Shown: in pieces, positions 16,665-24,380 of the stretch | How the letters are laid out: every line of letters starts with the position of its first letter | How positions within the stretch are numbered: position 1 is the first letter of the stretch | Assembly: GCA_016722635.1 (NCBI GenBank) | Contig: JADKIX010000009.1 | Coordinates: forward strand, 1 to 31,381 | Length of the DNA stretch: 31,381 nucleotides | Reading direction: 5' to 3' | From: Rhodospirillaceae bacterium | Lineage (GTDB): Bacteria > Pseudomonadota > Alphaproteobacteria > JAEUKQ01 | Notes under the pieces: model-generated | Told to the model about the DNA's origin: nothing | Seen by the model: only the letters and a program-made list of their open reading frames with translations | Databases searched by the model: none | Program-made: the position numbers and the translations under genes

Positions 16665-17390
16665 ATGACAAAACGGGTAGCAGTGGTTACGGGTGGTACG
16701 CGCGGTATTGGCGCCGCCATTTGCGAAGCGTTAAAAAAAGCGGGATATCAGGTGGCAGCGGGCTATGCCAATAATCAAACGGCTGCTCAACAATTTTCCG
16801 CTAAAACAGGCATATCGGCATATCCCTTTAACGTAGCCAATTACGGGGAATGTGAAAAAGCAGTGGCCAAAATTAGCAAAGATTTGGGCCCGATTGATAT
16901 TTTGGTAAATAACGCTGGCATTACCCGTGATGCCCCTTTGCATCGCCTGACACCCCAACAATGGCAGGAGGTTATTGATACCAATTTAACCTCCTGTTTC
17001 AATATGTGCCGGGTGCTGATTGATAGCATGCGCGAACGCAATTTTGGCCGCATTGTCAATATTGGTTCCATCAACGGCCAGGCCGGGCAATATGGCCAAG
17101 TGAACTATGCCGCTGCCAAATCGGGCATTCATGGCTTTACCAAGGCACTGGCCCAGGAAGGCGCGACTAAGGGAATTACCGTTAATGCCATTGCCCCCGG
17201 TTATATTGATACCGAGATGGTGCGGGCCGTGCCTCCCAATATTTTAGAAAAAATTGTCGCGAAAATTCCGGTGGGACGATTGGGACAAGCGGCCGAAATC
17301 GCCCGTGGTGTGGTCTTTTTGGTATCCGATGAGGCCGGGTTTATCACGGGCTCGACCCTATCTATCAATGGCGGCCAGCATATGTATTAA
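16665..17390 (+). CDS. phaB: Acetoacetyl-CoA reductase PhaB
   Basis: PhaB reduces acetoacetyl-CoA to (R)-3-hydroxybutyryl-CoA with NADPH, giving the substrate of PhaC. The 241-residue short-chain dehydrogenase has TGGTRGIG (residues 9-16), NNAGITRD, and the catalytic S135-Y148-K152 (NIGSINGQAGQYGQVNYAAAK, here counted from the ATG). NGGQHMY at the end is typical of PhaB. A strong GGGGAGGG sits before the ATG. The gene is intact. It has been separated from phaA by the R-M insertion, so it probably needs a promoter in the 263-bp AT-rich segment upstream. Confidence 0.95.
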   Translation: MTKRVAVVTGGTRGIGAAICEALKKAGYQVAAGYANNQTAAQQFSAKTGISAYPFNVANYGECEKAVAKISKDLGPIDILVNNAGITRDAPLHRLTPQQWQEVIDTNLTSCFNMCRVLIDSMRERNFGRIVNIGSINGQAGQYGQVNYAAAKSGIHGFTKALAQEGATKGITVNAIAPGYIDTEMVRAVPPNILEKIVAKIPVGRLGQAAEIARGVVFLVSDEAGFITGSTLSINGGQHMY

Positions 17391-17432
17391 AGGATGAAGA
17401 AGTAGTTTGATAAGCTTATTTAAAGCTTATAT

Positions 17433-17459
17433 TTGACTGTTTAATGATATTGCTATACA
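17433..17459 (+). promoter_or_regulatory. Candidate promoter of the toxin-antitoxin pair
   Basis: TTGACT at 17433-17438 and TATACA at 17454-17459 are 15 bases apart, slightly short of optimal. The putative -10 lies inside the palindrome at 17446-17473, so antitoxin binding there would block it. Confidence 0.45.
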
Positions 17460-17473
17460 TTTATAGCAATATC
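17446..17473. promoter_or_regulatory. Palindromic operator of the toxin-antitoxin pair
   Basis: A perfect inverted repeat, GATATTGCTATA and TATAGCAATATC with a CATT spacer, ends 27 bases before the antitoxin ATG. Ribbon-helix-helix antitoxins bind such sites to autoregulate their operon. Confidence 0.75.
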
Positions 17474-17500
17474 GTACATGTATAACGAGAGGAATTCATC

Positions 17501-17725
17501 ATGTTGGCAATTCGATTACCAGTGGAGATTGAGGAACGGTTGGAAAAGCTGGCCAAAAGCACTGGGCGCACGAAAAGCTTTTACGTGCGCCAAGCGATTT
17601 TAGAACATTTAGAAGAATTAGAGGATATTTATCTGGCCGAACGGGTGCTTGAAGACATTCGCAAGGGCAAGCAAAAAACTGCCTCCCTAGCCAAGGTGAT
17701 GAAGCGTCATGGCATGGAAGATTGA
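17501..17725 (+). CDS. RelB/CopG-type ribbon-helix-helix antitoxin
   Basis: The 74-residue protein opens with the DNA-binding ribbon MLAIRLPVEIEERL, then a helix with LAKSTGRTKSFYVRQAILEHLEEL, as in RelB/DUF6290-type antitoxins. A charged C-terminal tail (KGKQKTASLAKVMKRHGMED) would wrap the toxin. GAGAGG precedes the ATG. It overlaps the toxin gene by 17 bases, and an operator palindrome lies directly upstream. Confidence 0.9.
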   Translation: MLAIRLPVEIEERLEKLAKSTGRTKSFYVRQAILEHLEELEDIYLAERVLEDIRKGKQKTASLAKVMKRHGMED

Positions 17726-17978
17726 ATTCTCAAGCGCTGCTGAAAAAGCCTTGGATGATTTGCCGAAAGAACAGGTCAGAAGAATATTAAAGTTTTTACA
17801 CGAACGTCTTGCACCTAATCTTAACCCCCATAGTCTTGGCGACAGTTTGAAGGGCAATCAGTTTAGCGGGTTGTGGCGATACCGGGTGGGGGATTACCGT
17901 CTAATCTGCCAGATTCAGGATGAAGAAATTATGATACTGGTTCTAAGAATCGGCCATCGCCGGGAAGTTTATCGGTGA
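17709..17978 (+). CDS. RelE/ParE-superfamily toxin
   Basis: The 89-residue basic protein has MAWKIEFSSAAEKALDDLPK at the start and the conserved end GLWRYRVGDYRLICQIQD and VLRIGHRREVYR. RelE-type toxins with this layout cleave mRNA on the ribosome. The C-terminal Arg/His/Tyr residues usually needed are present, so it should be active. It is translationally coupled to the antitoxin. Confidence 0.9.
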   Translation: MAWKIEFSSAAEKALDDLPKEQVRRILKFLHERLAPNLNPHSLGDSLKGNQFSGLWRYRVGDYRLICQIQDEEIMILVLRIGHRREVYR

Positions 17979-17999
17979 TACCGACGAAAGCTATTCATG

Positions 18000-18365
18000 T
18001 TAGTCTTCTTTTTGTGAAAGTCTGGCCAGTAGCTCCGATACTTCAGGAATAAGCTGTGATACAAGGGAAATAATTTCACCAATTAATTTCTTTAGCTCGT
18101 TGTGCCTCTGATCGATTTCTTCAAAATTCAGGGTAGAAGATTTATCCTCCTGATTTGTATTATCAAAATGTTCTTTAAAAGATCCTCTTTTGATAAGGCT
18201 ACGAGTAGTTGTTAATTCGAGATTGTTTTCCGAATTACCTAATGATTTGACTGCTGTGAATATTTGTGAATGCACTAGCCTGTTTCTATATTCAATAATC
18301 TTTACGCAGCTTTTGTGCAGATTTTTCTCTAAAGAAAAGGGTCTCCATACTTTATCTTTCGAATA
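18000..18365 (-). pseudogene. Truncated gene with a HEPN-like RX4H motif, function unknown
   Basis: The frame is open for 122 codons from an amber codon at 18366-18368 to the stop at 18000, with no ATG in the upstream part. It begins SKDKVWRPFSLEKNLHKSCV, followed by IIEYRNRLVHSQIF. RNRLVH fits the RX4H active-site motif of HEPN ribonucleases. The C-terminal third is a predicted helical or coiled region (IDQRHNELKKLIGEIISLVS). Another frame just upstream (GTFIDLTFSIRKIK) looks like the missing preceding segment. So this is probably the 3' part of a larger, broken gene. A short real protein starting at the GTG at 18275 would lack the motif arginine. The HEPN assignment is an inference from one motif. 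Confidence 0.45.
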
Positions 18366-18703
18366 CTAAAAGTTAAGTCAATAAACGTTCCTATATCCAC
18401 CGCAGCCTAGATAAGAGGTGAGTACTTTTCATCAAGGTTAAGGGTGTATTGAAATAACTTTTCAGAGCCAAAACTTCTCAAATTTTGCGGCCAAAAATTC
18501 AGCATTTATATCTTCCTAAAGCTTCATAAGTTTTAGAATCTAAGGGATCATTCCGATTAAACTAATACTAGTAGGCATTTTTATACAACCCTCAAATAAG
18601 AGTGGTTTTTGAAAATAATTACGCACTTAACAACTTGTTATACATTCTAAAGTTCTGACAGAAATAAGATTGATGAAAAGGAGCTTCTATTGGTTTACAT
18701 CCT
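18366..18703. other. Gene-free stretch with probable 5' debris of the HEPN-like gene
   Basis: There is no ORF of note. On the minus strand, short pieces (FGSEKLFQYTLNLDEKYSPL near 18430-18480 and AAVDIGTFIDLTFSIRK near 18370-18420) sit just upstream of the HEPN-like frame and may be its broken N-terminus. AT-rich. No repeat or RNA gene seen. Confidence 0.4.
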
Positions 18704-19921
18704 CTATTTAACTTCCCTCAACCTTCTTTCCTCCTCGACCATATAATCGCGGGTGAGGGGGATGGTATCCACCTCACGGCTGAGCTGGATTTGAAAAACC
18801 ATTCGGCCCAGGGTGCGGAAGGAATATTCGGCACCGCATAAATACAATTCCCACATCCGGCAAAAACGGTCCCCATAAAGTTCCACCATGCGCGGGCGGG
18901 CGGCTTGGAACCGTTCCCGCCAAGCCTTGAGAGTATAGGCGTAATGCAACCTTAAAATTTCTACATCATTCACCCACAAACCCGCTTGCTCAACCGCTGG
19001 CATCACCTCGGATAATGCAGGAACATAGCCACCTGGGAAAATATATTTTTTGATCCAAGCATCGGTTGCCCCCGGCCCGTCGATGCGGCCAATTGAGTGG
19101 ATCAGGGCCACGCCATCCGGTTTCAGTAAGTTTTTCACTTGCCGAAAAAACTGGTTATAATGATGCGCCCCCACATGTTCAAACATGCCCACCGACACAA
19201 TCCGGTCATAAAGGCCTTTTTCCTGGCGGTAATCGCGCAATTGAAATTGCACCTGGTTTTCCAGCCCTGCTGCGCGCGCACGCTGTTGGGCGACTGCATA
19301 TTGCTGTTCCGATAAGGTTAAACCGGTGACTTTCACATCAAAGGTTTTCGCTAAATAAAGGGCTAACCCGCCCCAGCCGCTGCCAATATCTAAGACATGT
19401 TGACCTGGTTTTAACAACAATTTAGCGGCAATATGGTGTTTTTTATCCAGTTGTGCTTGTTCTAAGCTATTACCTGGGTCTGAAAAATAAGCGCAGGAAT
19501 ATTGTTTGTCAGGGTCAAGAAACTGTTCATAAAGCTGGCCGGATAAATCATAATGATGGGCGACATTAGCTTTGGATCGGCCTGAGGGAATGGCGCCAAA
19601 CATCCATACTAGCCAGTTAAAGCTGCGTTTTACAAAATGTTGCCAGGGCTTTTGCCAGCTATCTCGCCCATTCAAGCTGAAAAAATAGATCAAATCTTCA
19701 AGCGTGCCTTCTTCAATTGTCAGGGTGCCATCCATATAGGCTTCGCCCAGATAAAGGCTGGGATTGATCATGGCTTTATAATGCAATGCCCGGCGGTGCA
19801 AGCGGATGGCCGAGCGCGGTTGGGCATTTTCCGCCCCGAACACATGTTTCTTGCCGCTGGCATCCGTGACTGTCAAATGACCGTGGCGGGTAAAATATTT
19901 TAGCCCTATTGCCCAAAGCAT
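18704..19921 (-). CDS. cfa: Cyclopropane-fatty-acyl-phospholipid synthase
   Basis: Cfa transfers a methylene from S-adenosylmethionine to unsaturated acyl chains in membrane phospholipids, a stationary-phase or acid-stress modification. From the ATG at 19921, preceded by AGGAGGT five bases away, it has 405 residues. The N-terminal lipid-binding part has LYLGEAYMDGTLTIEEG. The catalytic part has YSCAYF, the SAM site HVLDIGSGWGGLALYLA (about 175-191), GLTLSEQQ, RIVSVGMFEHVG and KYIFPGGYVPAL. The ORF extends 17 codons further upstream, but the ribosome site favours 19921. It is intact. Confidence 0.94.
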   Translation of the reverse strand: MLWAIGLKYFTRHGHLTVTDASGKKHVFGAENAQPRSAIRLHRRALHYKAMINPSLYLGEAYMDGTLTIEEGTLEDLIYFFSLNGRDSWQKPWQHFVKRSFNWLVWMFGAIPSGRSKANVAHHYDLSGQLYEQFLDPDKQYSCAYFSDPGNSLEQAQLDKKHHIAAKLLLKPGQHVLDIGSGWGGLALYLAKTFDVKVTGLTLSEQQYAVAQQRARAAGLENQVQFQLRDYRQEKGLYDRIVSVGMFEHVGAHHYNQFFRQVKNLLKPDGVALIHSIGRIDGPGATDAWIKKYIFPGGYVPALSEVMPAVEQAGLWVNDVEILRLHYAYTLKAWRERFQAARPRMVELYGDRFCRMWELYLCGAEYSFRTLGRMVFQIQLSREVDTIPLTRDYMVEEERRLREVK

Positions 19922-20114
19922 AGCGACCTCCTGAAGCGGAAGAATATGCAATAAATTATTGATAGACAGCAAGTTGCAGTATAGGGGGGAGGAAATCCGA
20001 AAGCAAAATAAATCGGGGCAATAAGCGTTCTTGATAGAACGAGGCGAACAGTCAATTTTTTTGTTCTTTTGTGGTACCTAGGAACAGCTATTAAGAACAA
20101 ACAAAGAATATTGC

Positions 20115-20143
20115 TTGCACAAAAAAAGAATATTGGTTATGGT
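20115..20143 (+). promoter_or_regulatory. Candidate promoter of the small unknown gene
   Basis: TTGCAC at 20115-20120 and TATGGT at 20138-20143 are 17 bases apart. Transcription would start near 20150, before the TTG start at 20175, which argues against translation from the TTG at 20115. Confidence 0.45.
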
Positions 20144-20174
20144 ATTCGCTGTAAACAACAGACAGGAGGAAAAA

Positions 20175-20546
20175 TTGACCTTATTAGTGGACACAAACCA
20201 AGCCTCTCGTAGCGGGGCATCAGGTTATAGTTGGCAACGGCAACCGGTTGAAACCAGTCTTGGTCAATTGATGTTGCTGTTTCGCCCCCTTGCCCAGGAA
20301 ATTACCCTGAAACAACATTGGGGGCATTTGGACCGTCATCAGGTTTATGAAGCGGCCTTTAGTTGTACGGAATATTTTGACCAATTGAAAAAAGCTGGCG
20401 TTACCAAGATTAAAATCGACGCCGCTGAATATGAAAGGGTTGTCCATAAAACCCATCTTGACCAGAGGGTGGAGCGGTTTTTATCCCTACTGCACAATCT
20501 TTGTTTGGATTTGCCTGTTAACCGGCCAATGATTTATAACCATTAA
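20175..20546 (+). CDS. Small protein of unknown function, TTG start
   Basis: I place the start at TTG 20175, five bases after a perfect AGGAGG, giving 123 residues. The frame is open from 20115, but a promoter-like element overlaps that part. The sequence is soluble and mixed in charge, with SLGQLMLLFRPLAQEITLKQ, HLDRHQVYEAAFSCTEYFDQ and RVERFLSLLHNLCLDLPVNR. I do not recognise a family. Its own promoter-like boxes and a strong terminator make it a monocistronic unit between cfa (divergent) and the convergent MGMT-like gene. Confidence 0.65.
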   Translation: MTLLVDTNQASRSGASGYSWQRQPVETSLGQLMLLFRPLAQEITLKQHWGHLDRHQVYEAAFSCTEYFDQLKKAGVTKIKIDAAEYERVVHKTHLDQRVERFLSLLHNLCLDLPVNRPMIYNH

Positions 20547-20574
20547 TTATTTTGATTTCTTTATCCTTGCTTAC

Positions 20575-20620
20575 AAGGCGATGGGTGACAGCTTGCTTGG
20601 CTATTGCCCATCGCCTTTTT
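20575..20620 (+). terminator. Rho-independent terminator
   Basis: AAGGCGATGGG pairs with CCCATCGCCTT, followed by a T run. It lies 28 bases after the small unknown gene and just past the end of the convergent gene at 20634, so it may serve both. Confidence 0.88.
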
Positions 20621-20633
20621 CTTGAAATAAATT

Positions 20634-21113
20634 TTAGATAGGAGAGAGGTTAATGCTGGATTTTAGCGATTGGTATTGTTGAAAAGACTTGCCTGAAGGA
20701 TTGGGCAATCCCTCTTTTTGGCGTTCCGCATACAAAAAAGATGGGTCGTATGATAATTTTTGAGTTGTGGGAGCGGTTGCATCCAGTACCCGCCAGATCG
20801 GGGTGATTTGCTCCATAGGTATTCCCGCCATGAAAGATTCATAGGCTGCCTCAGCCACTATACGCAAATGGAAACCGGTGGTGATCGGGCAGGTGACTTC
20901 GGCCTGATATTGCTGCGCCAGTTTTTTGCGTAAGGTGGGTATGTCCATGAATTGGCCTGTTGGAATCTGGCGGATAAAATCATCAATTAGGCGGGCCGAG
21001 GGTACCAACATGATTTCACCGGCCTTCATCCCGGCAATATTAATGGGCACTAGTTTAACCTCAGGTTTTTTAGATATCTGTAATTTGTTGGTCCAGCTTA
21101 ATGTTGTTTTCAT
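20634..21113 (-). CDS. Conserved MGMT-like protein without the alkyltransferase cysteine motif
   Basis: The 159-residue protein resembles a conserved group often labelled MGMT family. Matching blocks are GEIMLVPSARLIDDFIRQIP, the TLRKKLAQQYQAEVTCPITT region and GFHLRIVAEAAYESF, then TPIWRVLD. The PCHR active-site motif of O6-alkylguanine repair enzymes is absent, so direct alkyl transfer is not expected; DNA binding is possible. I choose the ATG at 21113, one base after the AraC-type stop and with GGAG seven bases before it, over 21125. The arrangement means coupled translation with the regulator. Confidence 0.7.
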   Translation of the reverse strand: MKTTLSWTNKLQISKKPEVKLVPINIAGMKAGEIMLVPSARLIDDFIRQIPTGQFMDIPTLRKKLAQQYQAEVTCPITTGFHLRIVAEAAYESFMAGIPMEQITPIWRVLDATAPTTQKLSYDPSFLYAERQKEGLPNPSGKSFQQYQSLKSSINLSPI

Positions 21114-21114
21114 T

Positions 21115-21984
21115 TCATTCTCCATTTCTATTAAGTAAGGGTAAATAAATATCCGTGATTAATTCAGAGGCGGCCACTTCACGGGGATTATTAATATATT
21201 CCTCAAATATCGGCGCATCTGCGGCCTCAAAACCTGACTGGGGCAGCCATTGGCCGTATAACCATTGATAGGCAGCCCGCATGCTGGCGTAAGGCCCTTG
21301 ATAGCGTAGCACCGCATAATCGCCCCCGCGAATCTTGCTATGGATCAAAGGGGATTCGATTGGGAGGACTGTTTCGGTGATAATTCCCGCCTGCGAATGT
21401 AAATCTTGCTCGGGTGTGATGTCCGGGTCATCAAAATAAACACCGATTGAACGTTGTCCTGGAACAATCCAGTTGTTTGCACCCAACAAAACATACAATT
21501 GATGAAAAGCTTTCCCGACCTGCATGTACGAGCCATGATGATCAATGGCGATAACGGATAAGGCAGGTACCTGCCGGATGGTCACCTTGTAATCATCCCG
21601 TGCTTGGGCATTTTCCGGGGGAAACAGAAATTGTTGATGAAGGCCGTTTTTGCGGTATTGGGCTGGGGGCAACCTGTACGCCTCTTTAAATAAACGATTA
21701 AAGGATTGTAAATTAGGGTAACCGCTTTTTGTGGCGATAGCCGCAATAGACAAATCGGTATGCGCCAAATAAGCGGCGGCGCGCTGCAGGCGAAGGCGTT
21801 TGACAGTGTCTGCAATTGTTTCCCCCGATAAGGCATGATATAACCGGTGCCAATGATAAGGGGACATGCAAGCAATATCCGCCAATTTCAGTAGATCAAG
21901 CGGCTCATCCAGATGGTCGAAGATATAGCCGGTGACCCGGTTCAACCGTTGCACATAATCTTTAACATGCAGGGCTTGGCGCAT
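21115..21984 (-). CDS. AraC-family regulator with C-terminal GyrI-like effector-binding domain
   Basis: The 289-residue protein has an N-terminal double helix-turn-helix (YIFDHLDEPLDLLKLADIAC, SPYHWHRLYHALSGETI, then TDLSIAAIATKSGYPNLQSF and NRLFKEAYRLPPAQYR). From residue about 130 a GyrI/SOUL-fold ligand domain follows (VTIRQVPALSVIAIDHHGSY and SIGVYFDDPDITP). Such Rob/SoxS-like fusions sense lipophilic small molecules. It is cotranscribed with the MGMT-like gene, and a palindrome lies 16 bases upstream of its start. It is intact. Confidence 0.92.
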   Translation of the reverse strand: MRQALHVKDYVQRLNRVTGYIFDHLDEPLDLLKLADIACMSPYHWHRLYHALSGETIADTVKRLRLQRAAAYLAHTDLSIAAIATKSGYPNLQSFNRLFKEAYRLPPAQYRKNGLHQQFLFPPENAQARDDYKVTIRQVPALSVIAIDHHGSYMQVGKAFHQLYVLLGANNWIVPGQRSIGVYFDDPDITPEQDLHSQAGIITETVLPIESPLIHSKIRGGDYAVLRYQGPYASMRAAYQWLYGQWLPQSGFEAADAPIFEEYINNPREVAASELITDIYLPLLNRNGE

Positions 21985-21999
21985 GGGTGTTTCCTTTTC

Positions 22000-22020
22000 T
22001 TTTATCCCGATCGGATAAAA
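22000..22020. promoter_or_regulatory. Palindrome upstream of the AraC-type gene, probable operator
   Basis: TTTTATCC and GGATAAAA are separated by CGATC. It sits 16-36 bases upstream of the regulator start, next to its AAGGAAA ribosome site, where binding could repress transcription. It lacks a following T run on the minus strand, so a terminator of the upstream gene is less likely. Confidence 0.5.
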
Positions 22021-22060
22021 ATATCATGTATGATGGCGATCAAAACAAAACAGTTAATGG

Positions 22061-22498
22061 TTATTTCACGCCAATGAAAATATCAATAGCACCGGATGGT
22101 TGATATTTTTCATAATCAGCGACAAATGCCCTTTTCAGGGGTTGTTGCCAAATTTCCAACCACTTTTCACCAACTTTCATAGGCCCCCCGACCACCGCAA
22201 ATATTTGGCGATTTGAGGGGGGGATGATGGTTGCAACCAAACCTGCGGGTAATTTCCCAACCTTACTGACCGCAGCGCCAATAATTAAGGAATAGGCGCA
22301 TTCTTGATATTTCCCGATATGCCGAAAATGGGTGTAGACGCCGTAAACATCCTGGGAAATTTTATTTGGAATTTTTTCTAAAACCCCTTCTTGGTAAAAT
22401 TTTTGCCATTGAGGTGGGATGGTTTGAAGGGCAACATCGTTGGATGTTTTCAGCTCAATACCCACAATTTGGATAGGATCTTTTTGGGTGGTTTGCAT
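22061..22498 (-). CDS. Stand-alone GyrI-like (YdeE-type) effector-binding protein
   Basis: The 145-residue protein matches single-domain GyrI/Cass2-like proteins: IVGIELKTSN, TIPPQWQKFYQEGVLEKIPN, VYGVYTHF, AYSLIIGAAV, LPAGLVATIIPPSNRQIF and the end DIFIGVK. Relatives bind or hydrolyse hydrophobic or cationic compounds. AAAGGAA precedes the ATG. It lies 76 bases upstream of the AraC/GyrI regulator on the same strand, with a palindrome between. The two share the ligand fold, which suggests a common small-molecule response. Confidence 0.82.
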   Translation of the reverse strand: MQTTQKDPIQIVGIELKTSNDVALQTIPPQWQKFYQEGVLEKIPNKISQDVYGVYTHFRHIGKYQECAYSLIIGAAVSKVGKLPAGLVATIIPPSNRQIFAVVGGPMKVGEKWLEIWQQPLKRAFVADYEKYQPSGAIDIFIGVK

Positions 22499-22736
22499 CT
22501 GTTTGTTCCTTTATTTAGTGGATGATAAAAGAACCCTACCATAGTTGTTTTTGACAAATCTTGCGGTATTGCATTTTAACCAAGATCAGGGGCAATTTTT
22601 TGAAATGGGCGAAAATTTGCTTGATGCCAATATTAATATATATAATAGTTAGATCAACATCTTGTCGTTTTGCCTGATGGATAAGGTAAAGTCAGATAAT
22701 TGAATTTAAAAAAAATTGATACACAGGGAGAAAATC

Positions 22737-22970
22737 ATGAAAAATTTAGCCACCATATCTTTCGTAACGGTACTGGGCTTCCTTAGTGCTGCTTGCAGTG
22801 AAACTCCTGAGGAGAAAGTTGCCCGTGAAGCCCGTGAGTTTTGTGTGGCGATGGGTAACCAGATGGCTTCACCTGCGGAAAAAGCTGATCCAGCCCGTTT
22901 CCAAAAATCACTTGATAAATGTACTGCCGACATGACAGAAAAGAACCTGCGCCGTTTAAAAAACCAATAA
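22737..22970 (+). CDS. Small lipoprotein
   Basis: From the ATG at 22737 (GGGAG seven bases before) it has 77 residues: a short lysine-bearing leader, a hydrophobic core and the lipobox LSAAC, so it should be lipidated and exported. The mature part is charged, with SETPEEKVAREAREFC and a second Cys at KCTADMTEKN; the two Cys could form a disulphide. No known domain is recognised. The ORF extends seven codons upstream, but the signal peptide and ribosome site set the start. Confidence 0.78.
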   Translation: MKNLATISFVTVLGFLSAACSETPEEKVAREAREFCVAMGNQMASPAEKADPARFQKSLDKCTADMTEKNLRRLKNQ

Positions 22971-23080
22971 CCACTTTACCCAAAGAGGGGCCTTTTAAAG
23001 GCGACCCATAAGCGCTTTCCCAACCGAAGTGGATAATATATATCGATGGCAAGCCGTTAATGGGTAGCAGTGATAGAAAG

Positions 23081-23126
23081 AAGGGGCTGGCCTAGATATT
23101 GGGAACATTTAGTAGGTCAGCCCCTT
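23081..23126. terminator. Bidirectional terminator between convergent genes
   Basis: AAGGGGCTGGCC pairs, with one G-T, to GGTCAGCCCCTT across about 22 bases. It lies between the lipoprotein gene (plus) and the membrane-protein gene (minus). Confidence 0.75.
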
Positions 23127-23159
23127 ATTTAAAATCTCAAAACAATTGGCAATCTTTGC

Positions 23160-24008
23160 TTAAGAGGGCTGTGGCACCGCTTGTTGGTGGAGGGCAGCGA
23201 GAATTTTTGGAAGCTCACTTTTCGGAATTGCCAAAAAATCCAGCTTTTCATCGATTAAAACTGCTTGGCGGTTATCAGCACTAACAGCGGCCAAGCCAAT
23301 TGTTTGATTGGGTTGAAAAAGAAAGGGTTGGAAAAGATAACCAATCTGTTGATATTGATAGGTATTTTGGGGCTTATCTAGTAAAGAAAAATGACGCGGT
23401 TTTCTGAGTTGTTTAATCGAGGTGAAAGACAGTCTTTTCCCTGGTTTTTGGTTCTTTAGGATTACCGGCTCCACTCGCACCAGTCTTATCTTTGGTTTAC
23501 CCTGAAGGACGAAAGCTTGCGTTTGACGGTTTTTCATTGTTCGGCCCATTTGGCGAACCAAGAACCCGATAGACACGACAAATACCAACTGCAGCAGGCC
23601 GAAAGTAATCAACCGGCTGGTCAAGTTCTCAATCCCTAGATCGGTTGAAAGGATGTTGGGATTTTCCCTTGATTGCAACACATCCGTTTCATAATCACCC
23701 GAATGGAAATCAATAAACACATAAACTATGTCGGCATTTCGACCATCGCTAGTGCTTAAATGGGCATCACAAGCCATAATGAACTTGCTTTTACAAGAGC
23801 CTTTGGTAATGCTGCCCAGCCGGTCAACGGTCCAATTATCCCCTATGCGCCAATCATCCCAAAGATTTGGCCCCAGCTACCAGCCGATGGCGTCCATCAG
23901 CAATAAGCAAATAAGGATGACAACAATAGAGCTAACTAAAAATTTGAGGCTGCTGCGCTTGAACGAATAAGGCAAGAGAATTTTTTGAACCTGGGTCTCA
24001 GAAGACAT
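23160..24008 (-). pseudogene. Two-helix membrane protein of unknown family, interrupted by an amber codon
   Basis: The likely start is the ATG at 24008 (MSSETQVQKILLPY), followed by a membrane helix (LKFLVSSIVVILICLLLMDA). At 23877 the frame meets TAG, then continues in the same frame with GPNLWDDWRIGDNWTVDR, an extracytoplasmic region with CDAHLSTSDG, a second helix (LITFGLLQLVFVVSIGFLV) and a cytoplasmic tail ending in AIPKSELPKILAAL. There is no frameshift, only the stop. Without it the protein would be about 282 residues. No ribosome site is clear at 24008. The family is not recognised. Confidence 0.6.
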
Positions 24009-24065
24009 CGCTGATTTTGTAGAAAGTTCAGCAGGGGTCACGAAACACCTTACAAAAAAGATCAT

Positions 24066-24380
24066 AACATTTCGAGGATATCTAACCTAAAACAAGGGGC
24101 GCGGTCAATCTATTGGGGGGATTTACGGCAAAATTTAGAAGTATTTTTTGAATCCTGTTTTCCAAAAACCAACCCCCCTCCTTTAAAAAAGGCAAAAAGT
24201 AGGATTTATGGGGGATAATTTAGATCCTATCTCTTATACCAGGCATTTTTCAATGCGCCGGTCGAGTATGAACGATATGAAGGCAACCGCGCCTATAATT
24301 CCCCGGGTTAGGAAAGGAAGAAAGAAAGCGAAGGGAATAGCGATCGCATCAAATAATATAGAATAGGATCGTGTCGAAAT
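24066..24380. other. Gene-free stretch between the membrane protein and GST
   Basis: No convincing gene. On the minus strand the GST frame remains open for 48 codons after its stop (24380-24237) and reads as a hydrophobic segment (ILFDAIAIPFAFFLPFL, GIIGAVAFISFILDRR), but it has no usual start codon. Short C/T- and A-rich runs lie around 24160-24200. Confidence 0.4.

Noticed and set aside
20115..20174. TTG at 20115 as the start of the unknown 20.1-20.5 kb gene
   Set aside because: It falls on a promoter-like -35 box and lacks a ribosome site, whereas TTG 20175 has AGGAGG five bases upstream.
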